A program made the position numbers and the translations under genes. This document shows, piece after piece, positions 61,501-64,000 of a DNA stretch of 64,000 nucleotides. The notes under the pieces were generated by a model. That model was not told where the DNA came from. It worked only from the letters and a program-made list of their open reading frames with translations, and ran no database searches. The stretch comes from Hippopus hippopus (lineage: Eukaryota > Mollusca > Bivalvia > Cardiida > Cardiidae): positions 18,333,215 to 18,397,214 of the forward strand of contig OX328112.1 of NCBI GenBank assembly GCA_946811185.2, given 5' to 3'. Each line of letters starts with the position of its first letter. Positions within the stretch are counted from its first letter, which is position 1.

Positions 61501-62517
61501 TAGTTTTAGTTTTTAAGTTTTAGTTTTTGGAATGAATTTATAAACCTGTAAAATGCTATAGATCAAATTAATAAGCGATGTACATTACACAGAATGTTTA
61601 ATTGCGGTTTTAAGGCGTTTAATAGGGATCGTACCACGACGAACGCAATCAGTCATGTGTCATGTTTCGTTTTTGTTTTATTCACAAGTTTTGTTATTTG
61701 TATTTCCCTCGTTTTCAATCATTAATTTCATTCACACAAAAAATAACGTGTAAAACAGGTTTGGTTGTCTATTTTGATTGTCTCAAACAGACAGAGTGCG
61801 CTGTATATTTATCTTTTTTTTTTAACTCTGCGCATTGTAAGCTTCATCTTAATGGTTTAATACTTTAACGAACGATAAAACTTTTGACTTTTCAAAACTG
61901 AAAGCATTTGCAGACGACAATTATTATGTGGTTTAAATGTTGCAAATTTTCTGAGAGTACAGAAAACATTTTTCGAAAAAAGAGAAAATGCCGGTTACTA
62001 AATTCAGCGGAACAGATTCAGGCTTTCTGCCCAACATGACATTTGATGTCTTTGGACTCAAATCTACTTTCATGCATCTATTCACTCCTCTATTTCATTA
62101 TTCAACTAGGCCATTAACTCATAAGAAATAAAGAAAATGTGTGAAATTGTAGACTTTTCTCCTTTTTCCTCAATGTTTTCAAAATCTTTTTTCCTCGGGG
62201 TCGATTAACACGGGACTGTTAGAGGGTCAATGTGTCTTCGAATTTATGCTGTTATTGTGGACGACACTAAAATGCTGTTGTCGTCTTGCTAAAAGTCAAG
62301 TAAAAATCAGACATAGGCCAACCTCGCCATCTCTTGCCAAACGTAGTCGTCCTTAAACCCTCTCAGAACGTCCATCTGACAAAACAGGTCCGTACATTGA
62401 AAATTGTCGCCAATCAGCGTCGCCACTCTCTCTGTGGCTTTCTCAGCCGGCGTCTGCTCCTCGTAATACATCGTGTTAGAGGGCGAATTACTGTCGTCCG
62501 TGTAGTTGATCTTAAAA
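34072..62517 (-). CDS. SLC4-family bicarbonate transporter (Na+-coupled, NBC/NDCBE-like), 3' 19 exons
   Basis: Nineteen minus-strand exons (listed separately) sum to 3,364 nt. After the first split-codon base they give 1,120 codons plus stop in one uninterrupted frame, every junction AG/GT with matching phase. The protein has the SLC4 plan: a cytoplasmic N-terminal domain (first eight exons), a membrane domain of about 14 segments, and a hydrophilic C-tail. Signatures include [17 protein letters not shown]-like [105 protein letters not shown] and LKWLDDILP. Family members move HCO3- (or CO3 2-) with Na+ or Cl- across the plasma membrane and set cell pH. The Na+-coupled branch is chosen from the [10 protein letters not shown] and [12 protein letters not shown] motifs. 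The transport mode cannot be read from sequence. The gene continues upstream: the first exon here starts mid-codon. Confidence 0.97.
34549..35000 (-). other. SLC4 last intron
   Basis: A worn family B element (about 34660-34800; GCGTAGATCTAAAATCAGAC) and AT-rich sequence. No alternative exon recognised. Confidence 0.55.
35001..35177 (-). CDS. SLC4 exon r: end of TM14 and start of the C-terminal tail
   Basis: [34 protein letters not shown] and an acidic [16 protein letters not shown] stretch, ending in QIKIQ|gtagag. FT(K/Q)RELxWLDDxxP is closer to the SLC4A7/A8/A10 group than to SLC4A4. Confidence 0.96.
35213..35458 (+). mobile_element. MITE family A copy 10
   Basis: GAGCCGTGCGCTTGTAAAAG followed by a G-run at the left and AGAGCAAGGCTC at the right. 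The AAAT direct repeat lies at 35209-35212 and 35459-35462. It begins 36 bp from the exon 35001-35177 acceptor. Confidence 0.87.
35920..36655 (+). mobile_element. Tandem-repeat element (four AAGTTCACCTGTGACCTTG units)
   Basis: Four imperfect units start with CAAACAAAGTTCACCTGTGA-like sequence at about 36014, 36163, 36271 and 36418. They continue GACCTTGACCTTTGACCC, ATGTGACC and GGTCAAACAGCTATTGAG. The spacing is 107-149 bp. The right end is a GGACAGACGGAC tract then TACTTCGTACGTGGAGGGTA. Non-coding; similar interspersed elements are common in bivalves (from memory). Confidence 0.8.
36717..36893 (-). CDS. SLC4 exon q: TM13-TM14
   Basis: 59 codons: [40 protein letters not shown] and [19 protein letters not shown]. 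It matches KL..MP.KHQPD..YLR.VPL..VH.FT..Q..CL.LLW..K. The TM14 segment has Ser/Ile where vertebrates have AAxxFP.M. Confidence 0.97.
36935..37022 (-). repeat. SINE-1 3' fragment
   Basis: TTATGGTGTTTAACGCCGTT and TCAGTTATATCGCAGCGGCC match the 3' end of SINE-1 read on the minus strand. Related fragments occur at about 11940-12005, 52980-53060 and 57565-57630. Confidence 0.7.
37279..37347 (-). CDS. SLC4 exon p: TM12
   Basis: 23 codons: [20 protein letters not shown] then GMQ, an almost invariant SLC4 segment ([16 protein letters not shown]). Acceptor GTCTTTTCAG. Confidence 0.98.
37643..37715 (-). CDS. SLC4 exon o: TM11
   Basis: [20 protein letters not shown] then TSVLR. It completes the Arg of VREQRVT from the previous exon. 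Short (73 nt), with donor CTACGG|gtaaga. Confidence 0.96.
37955..38215 (+). mobile_element. MITE family A copy 11
   Basis: GAGCCGAGCTCTGGGGTAAG at the left and ACAGAGCATGGCTC at the right. The ATAT duplication lies at 37951-37954 and 38216-38219. Central ATGTCTGCCTGCGCGGACTG. Confidence 0.87.
38599..38777 (-). CDS. SLC4 exon n: TM9-TM10
   Basis: [58 protein letters not shown] and R. The conserved LPW(Y/F)VAATV and APGE.P.FLG(V/I)REQR blocks are complete. Family B lies 32 bp before the acceptor. Confidence 0.98.
38809..39013 (-). mobile_element. MITE family B copy 8, reverse orientation
   Basis: ATTATGCTGCTAAGCGCGAC at the left, hairpin CAGACTGCACAGAACGTGCA, and AGCAGGATAAGGGTTGA at the right. 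Starts 32 bp from the exon n acceptor. Confidence 0.85.
39014..39215 (+). repeat. SINE-2 copy (tRNA-derived)
   Basis: GGTGGTTTTGGCATAGTGGT head, B-box-like GGTTCGATTA at about 39070, body GAGACACTTCAGGGTGCTCG and TGAAACCCAGGATACACATG. It directly follows family B. Confidence 0.8.
39216..40421 (-). other. Remainder of the SLC4 intron between exons n and m
   Basis: A family C copy (about 39380-39560), a worn family B core (about 39600-39655) and a partial family B (40326-40412) are seen. The segment 39660-40320 shows nothing recognisable apart from GGTGTCAAGTG-type words. Confidence 0.55.
40422..40586 (-). CDS. SLC4 exon m: TM8
   Basis: 55 codons: [40 protein letters not shown] and [19 protein letters not shown] and [13 protein letters not shown] are hallmark SLC4 sequences. 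Family B hairpins sit on both sides, about 10 bp from the donor and 80 bp from the acceptor. Confidence 0.98.
40667..40860 (+). mobile_element. MITE family B copy 10
   Basis: CCAATATCCTGCTTTAATGA at the left, CAGACTGCACTTTCTGTGCA hairpin, and GCAGCCAAAGGGTTGA at the right. Confidence 0.84.
41098..41212 (+). repeat. Module shared with 29750-29870
   Basis: CTATCAGTGAATTACTGGGA, GATGGTATCATCACTAGTGA and TTTTTGCCGGAACTACTTTT. It is the reverse complement of the segment at 29750-29870, which places both in one interspersed family. Confidence 0.8.
41287..41510. repeat. Hairpin with a tandemly duplicated right arm
   Basis: The left arm (41287-41360) contains GGATAATCAACTGGTTGTGT and ends GTTAAAAAACTCGTCC. 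The right arm is present twice in tandem (41363-41430 and 41431-41499), both running from TTCGGAC through CATACCCCATTCGAGTGACA to CACACACAACCA. The second ends ATTTGATTATCC, matching the outer end of the left arm. Confidence 0.92.
41691..41804 (-). CDS. SLC4 exon l: TM7
   Basis: 38 codons: [20 protein letters not shown] then [18 protein letters not shown], matching R..VSDFAV...I......D...G..TPKL.VP..FKPT. Acceptor CTATTATAG, donor TTTAAG|gtataa. Confidence 0.96.
41805..42703 (-). other. SLC4 intron between exons k and l
   Basis: AT-rich sequence with no recognised element or exon. Confidence 0.5.
42704..43205 (-). CDS. SLC4 exon k: TM4-TM6 with large extracellular loop 3
   Basis: 167 codons plus one split base. 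TM4 is [20 protein letters not shown], then [20 protein letters not shown] (TM5) and the loop. The loop has the paired Cys of CFC, two further Cys (SEC, GGC) and three N-glycosylation sequons (NSTY, NSSS, NETT). TM6 is [20 protein letters not shown]. The family's stilbene-reactive KKMIK at the end of TM5 is KKTFG here. Confidence 0.98.
44085..44380 (+). pseudogene. Mariner-type transposase fragment
   Basis: With frame shifts the plus strand reads [20 protein letters not shown], then [20 protein letters not shown] and [11 protein letters not shown], followed by SDDDV. This is the catalytic end of mariner transposases (family pattern QDNAPxH...EHPPYSPDLAPSDFHLFP). The first catalytic-block Asp is Asn here (QNNAP), and frames are broken. 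It is opposite in strand to the host gene. Confidence 0.88.
45944..46370 (-). repeat. Tandem array of three decayed SLC4 exon-j echoes
   Basis: Units of about 130-135 bp, each containing GTGCTAAAAATGAA, GATCACCTGCAAAATCTAAT, a C-run and GTAGCAATATTGG. In the plus orientation, exon j and its 5' splice flank read GTACTAAAAATAGA, CTTACTTGCAAAATCTGTAT, TTGCTTCTAGCACTAACATCGG. The alignable order implies that the units derive from the exon/intron boundary. None has an open frame matching the exon. Confidence 0.6.
46021..46036 (+). repeat. Poly-C run
   Basis: About 16 consecutive C inside the first exon-echo unit. A longer CCCC-rich run at 46311-46335 interrupts the third. Confidence 0.9.
46550..46683 (-). 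CDS. SLC4 exon j: TM2-TM3
   Basis: [40 protein letters not shown] and YRFCK. The GSTGP motif of TM3 contributes to the anion site in SLC4 structures. The donor CAA|gtaagt is strong. Downstream in the intron lie three degenerate echoes of this exon's 3' part (45944-46370). Confidence 0.97.
47232..47406 (-). CDS. SLC4 exon i: TM1 region
   Basis: [40 protein letters not shown] and [18 protein letters not shown]. The conserved GGLI.DIKRK..F/Y..SDF.DAL motif precedes the first membrane helix. TFGGLL lies in the substrate-site half-helix region of SLC4 structures. Confidence 0.97.
47955..48218 (+). mobile_element. MITE family A copy 12
   Basis: GAACCATGCTCTGTGAAAAG at the left, CAGGTCAGCCTACGCAATCC centre, AAGAGCATGGCTC at the right. 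It ends 16 bp before the 3' boundary of exon h. Confidence 0.84.
48235..48362 (-). CDS. SLC4 exon h: linker to the membrane domain
   Basis: A Ser/Asn/Gly/Asp-rich linker [35 protein letters not shown] and then LVRTGR, the conserved LxRTGRxxGG boundary. The donor follows CG of the Arg codon. A family A MITE begins 15 bp downstream of the donor and a family B relic about 45 bp upstream of the acceptor. Confidence 0.95.
48405..48720 (+). mobile_element. Two family B elements, one worn and one intact
   Basis: A worn hairpin (AGATCAGACTATACAGAACG) at about 48450-48500 is followed by a perfect one at 48626-48686. There GGACGGCGTAGATCCAAGAT runs into CAGACTGCAC, then GTGCAGTCTG and ATCTTGGATCTACGCCGTCC. 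Confidence 0.82.
49007..50013 (+). mobile_element. Element starting GGCCATGATGGCCCT with tandem repeats
   Basis: Starts GAGGGCCATGATGGCCCTGG then ATCGCTCACCTGAGTCAA, and ends in CACTTCGTGCTCACCTGAGC then CAGGTAAGCTAAAAA. Inside are three imperfect units (GTGGCCTCTAGAGTGCCCAC, GACCTAGTTTATGACCCCAG, GTGACCCAATTT) about 130 bp apart and a CAGACGGACAGATGGACGCC tail. It is related by its ends to 16723-17820. Non-coding. Confidence 0.8.
50014..51000 (-). other. SLC4 intron segment between exons g and h
   Basis: An unrecognised 107-codon plus-strand open frame (50362-50685) has no visible domain. A small hairpin AAAACTAGAACAAAAGTT / AACTTTTGCTCTAGTTTT lies at 50776-50816. Confidence 0.5.
51001..51147 (-). 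CDS. SLC4 exon g: end of the structured N-terminal domain
   Basis: 49 codons. [20 protein letters not shown] and [20 protein letters not shown] lead to EPPDEIPSQ, the [23 protein letters not shown] block. Donor TCACAG|gtttgt. Confidence 0.97.
51580..51714 (-). CDS. SLC4 exon f: N-terminal domain, nucleotide-fold-like strand
   Basis: 45 codons, [20 protein letters not shown] then [20 protein letters not shown] and LFTDE. It corresponds to the LTEVPVPTRFLFILLGPKG....YHEIGRAIATLMSDE block. Donor GACGAG|gtaagt. Confidence 0.97.
51819..52077 (+). mobile_element. MITE family A copy 13
   Basis: GAGCCATGCTCTGTGAAAAG at the left and CCAGAGCATGGCTC at the right, with ATAT duplicated (51815-51818, 52078-52081). 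Centre CAGGTCAGCCTGCGCAGTTC. Confidence 0.9.
53370..53515. repeat. Hairpin of the fold-back element
   Basis: CTGACATTCGTTGGCGTTTG / GAGATAAAATTTTATTAAAC on the left and GTTTAATAAATTTTTATCTC / AAAAGCCAACTCATGTCAG on the right. The apex is CTCGCCAAAGGCTCG. Related sequences are at 10440-11035 and 29880-30240. Confidence 0.82.
53575..53695 (+). mobile_element. MITE family B copy, intact hairpin
   Basis: TATCGGACAGTGTAGATCCA, CAGACTGCAAGTTCTGTGCA, GATCTTGATCTACACTGTCC. One arm carries CTGCAA where the other has GTGCAG, a single unpaired change. Confidence 0.82.
54013..54120 (-). CDS. SLC4 exon e: N-terminal domain
   Basis: 36 codons exactly: [20 protein letters not shown] then [16 protein letters not shown]. 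It matches the NKFM.KLP..AEA.NVLVGEV......AFVRL block. Donor CTTAAG|gtaatt. Confidence 0.96.
54121..55107 (-). other. SLC4 intron between exons d and e
   Basis: AT-rich sequence with poly-A runs near 54535 and 54735. No recognised element or exon. Confidence 0.5.
55108..55187 (-). CDS. SLC4 exon d: variable linker
   Basis: Acceptor GTTGTTTCAG, donor CCCAG|gtataa, 80 nt. The phase from exon c gives [15 protein letters not shown] then [12 protein letters not shown], which enters exon e in frame. A longer open frame in another phase ([17 protein letters not shown]) exists but would shift exon e. The segment falls in the poorly conserved linker of SLC4 proteins, so homology does not settle it. 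Confidence 0.75.
55217..55320 (-). mobile_element. MITE family B, partial, reverse orientation
   Basis: ACCCTAAAGTTTGACTGCGT at the left, hairpin GATCAGACTGCACAGAACGT / GCAGTCTGATCTTGATC. The distal part is missing. It begins 30 bp before the exon d acceptor. Confidence 0.8.
55780..56016. repeat. Two-copy tandem duplication, period 117 bp
   Basis: TGTGAAGAATTGCACTTACA at 55781 recurs at 55898. The copies share CAAATTGTCGCCAAGAAA, ATTCATGGGATGCAATAATG and CAAGACTGGCGGATGAAAAA with only a few differences, so the duplication is recent. Confidence 0.92.
56017..58906 (-). other. SLC4 intron between exons c and d
   Basis: Worn family B cores near 57000-57060 and 58530-58580, a SINE-1 fragment (57565-57630) and a family C copy (about 57660-57795). 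The 57830-58040 open frame has no recognised domain. Otherwise AT-rich. Confidence 0.5.
58907..59074 (-). CDS. SLC4 exon c: N-terminal domain, basic segment
   Basis: Acceptor CAATTTCAG. It reads [20 protein letters not shown], then [16 protein letters not shown], a Lys-rich stretch corresponding to the VTYTLLRKHRHQTKK region. The donor is inferred at AATG|gtatgg, the only nearby GT that keeps phase with the next exon. Confidence 0.85.
59075..60376 (-). other. SLC4 intron between exons b and c
   Basis: GCGAA/TTCGC-rich words around 59300-59470 (for example GCGAATTTTTCAAATTCGC) form short inverted repeats. Otherwise no element or exon. Confidence 0.5.
60377..60537 (-). CDS. SLC4 exon b: N-terminal domain core
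   Basis: Encodes [20 protein letters not shown] followed by [12 protein letters not shown] and [13 protein letters not shown], the diagnostic ARW..FEE..E.G..RWSKPHV SLC4 block. The donor GTTG|gtgagg is used rather than ATCG|gttggt because it has the better consensus and the right phase. Confidence 0.95.
60629..61370. mobile_element. Mosaic of four short elements end to end
   Basis: A family A left end (GAGCCATGATCTGTGAAAAG then a G-run, 60629-60665) is followed by reverse-oriented family B (about 60690-60862; CAGACTGTACAAAACGTGCA). Next comes intact family C (60867-61089, flanked by TTAA) and then SINE-1 lacking its tRNA head (61098-61370). Confidence 0.82.
60867..61089. mobile_element. MITE family C reference copy with TTAA flanks
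   Basis: Ends CCCTTTACCAAACAATC and TTGTTTGGTAAAGAG, with TTAA at 60863-60866 and 61090-61093. The centre is a perfect hairpin from GAAAACATTGTGGGAAAAGG through ATGCTGGTAACCAGCAT to CCTTTTCCCACAATGTTTTC. Confidence 0.9.
61371..62322 (-). other. SLC4 intron between exons a and b, distal part
   Basis: Family C fragments at about 61385-61420, 61865-62000 and 62150-62230, and a short tandem TTTTAGTTTTTAAG run at about 61497-61528. No exon. Confidence 0.55.
62323..62517 (-). CDS. SLC4 exon a (most 5' recognised): N-terminal cytoplasmic domain
   Basis: Acceptor TATTTTCAG; starts with one base of a split codon. It encodes a Ser/Thr-rich segment, then [20 protein letters not shown] and A, aligning to the LFTELDELL...WKETARW block. 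It ends AG|gttggc, which with the next exon's A makes Arg of ARW. Confidence 0.9.
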
Positions 62518-64000
62518 CTGAAAATATTAATCCATGATATTTTAAACATTAGAAAGTAAAGAGGGAAAGGAAAGACACGAGAATAGCTTTAACATCGGTT
62601 TTGTTAGTTTATCTATTGTTATGTTTGAATGTTTCAATGTTGCAAAATGCCACTTTCAGCATTATTTCAGTCATATCTCGATTTCGCCAGTATTACGTTT
62701 GCAAGAAAAAACTCATTTTAACATCTGCGTTAGCATCTCATTTACTGAGACGGTGTACGAACCAAATACCAAGTTTCATGAAATATAATTATAATTGAAT
62801 TTAGAATGATAGGCAAATACCGGTTTTAAGTTTAACGTTCGCCATTACATTCTGTAAATTTGTCCAACACGTTGGTCGTTTTTCCGGTGAATAAGTAAAA
62901 ACGTGACGCATGTACATTATTGCACGACATTCGAAAAATAACGACTGACTAAATATTTTGCGACTGTCTTGCACAAACAAACAGCGTTACGAGAATGTTC
63001 AATATAGTGAAAAGAATGTTGTCGGAATTATTTCGGAAAGTAACATCCGTTGTCACGTGCTTCATTTGTGTATGCGCGTCACGTTGTTACACGCCAATAC
63101 ATGTCAGCGTGGGATGTTTTGTGTTTCAAAATATCCTAGTATGCCCGTGTTATTGTGGCTTAGAATTAGAAAAGAAATGTCTCTGACTTTTGAAGCCCTC
63201 CAAGGTGTTCTTCGGGGTGACGTGATTAGCCCGTAAACTTTCCATAAATCAATAAAGATTTTAAGCCGAAAGTGAAAACCCCAAATATTGGGATTTTGAA
63301 GTTCTTTTCTCTTGCACAAATCGCATCCCTTTAGATAGTGTAGATCCAAAATCAGACTGCATCTTCTGTGCAGTCTAATTTTGATCTACACATAGCGAAA
63401 AAAGTGCGTTGAATCGATCCTAACAACCTAAGCTTCTAAGCAAGGAATCTGACCATGTCTCCAGAATTAAATTCCTGCTTTATTTACAATCTGTCACACT
63501 AAAAGCATAGATAGACGCACTGCCATGTTATGGCTGACATTTTTTTCTGAAAACACCGTTCAACACAATGCCCCCTTTTGCAGTGTATGGTATGAGTTTA
63601 TGTGCTGCGCTTTTATTGTACACTTTTATAGATAGTATTAGTTGTACGGTCAGGTGGCAGGGGACTTGGAAACTTGTTCACGGCTGTGGTGAATCATGTC
63701 GCCCCGAGCCGAATACTGCAAAGTTTTTACCATTCCAACGTGTGTTAAGCGAATTTTACCTGTTTTTTGGTTTCAAAAATTGAGTACGCTAACGAAGTAG
63801 GATTTCCCTTCTAAGTGCCCCAATTCAATGAAAACTGGCGTCACTGGGAACTGACGTCACTGAAACCTTGGTAAAACGTGCTAAAACGTGCAGTTTGGCG
63901 CATAATCTTGATGTTAATCTTGATCGACGCCGCCGTTTTGGATGTTGTGTTGAAAGTGTAGTCATGTATACGGGGCTCCCGAAAGGGAAACTGCTTTTAG
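62518..64000. other. Upstream of the last recognised SLC4 exon
   Basis: A family B element at about 63240-63432 (GATCCAAAATCAGACTGCAT) and the segment 63590-63700, an inverted copy of 25565-25665, are seen. The missing SLC4 N-terminal exon should lie here or beyond 64000, but none could be recognised. Confidence 0.5.

Overview
The window is spliced eukaryotic DNA, AT-rich and dense with short palindromic transposons. It is most likely from a mollusc, probably a bivalve. The evidence for that is two intron-rich animal genes, repeat types I associate with bivalve genomes (elements ending in ACTGGCCGAAGGCCAGCG or GGCCATGATGGCCCT) and tRNA-derived SINEs. No rRNA, functional tRNA, operon or CRISPR is visible, and the species call is inference.

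Layout. (1) 1-7.3 kb: a large fold-back repeat (663-1465), then a 5.4-kb PIF/Harbinger-type transposon (1843-7264) with 26-nt terminal inverted repeats, a 3-bp CAG duplication and a decayed transposase. (2) 8.6-23.5 kb, plus strand: a five-exon gene whose phases fit throughout, encoding a predicted 329-residue secreted protein with signal peptide, PAN/apple-like domain, sushi-like domain and a C-terminal fucolectin-type (FTP/F5-8C-like) domain. (3) 23.5-34 kb: intergenic, with MITEs, perfect hairpins and a broken non-LTR retrotransposon (27.47-29.5 kb, minus strand). (4) 34.07-62.5 kb, minus strand: the 3' nineteen exons of an SLC4 bicarbonate transporter of the Na+-coupled (NBC/NDCBE-like) group. 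They join in one open frame of 1,120 codons plus stop; the extreme N terminus lies beyond the recognised exons. (5) 62.5-64 kb: repeats and no recognised exon.

Repeats. Three MITE families dominate. Family A (about 260 bp, ends GAGCCATGCTCTG) shows 4-bp AT-rich target duplications. Family B (about 200 bp, a CAGACTGCAC/GTGCAGTCTG hairpin) and family C (about 220 bp, hairpin around GGTAACC) both begin CCCTT next to TTAA, a piggyBac-like end. They fill introns to within a few tens of bases of splice sites. Two SINE families, a mariner relic, nested elements and tandem arrays make up much of the rest.

The two genes are not obviously linked in function: one is a predicted extracellular lectin-like protein, the other a plasma-membrane bicarbonate transporter.
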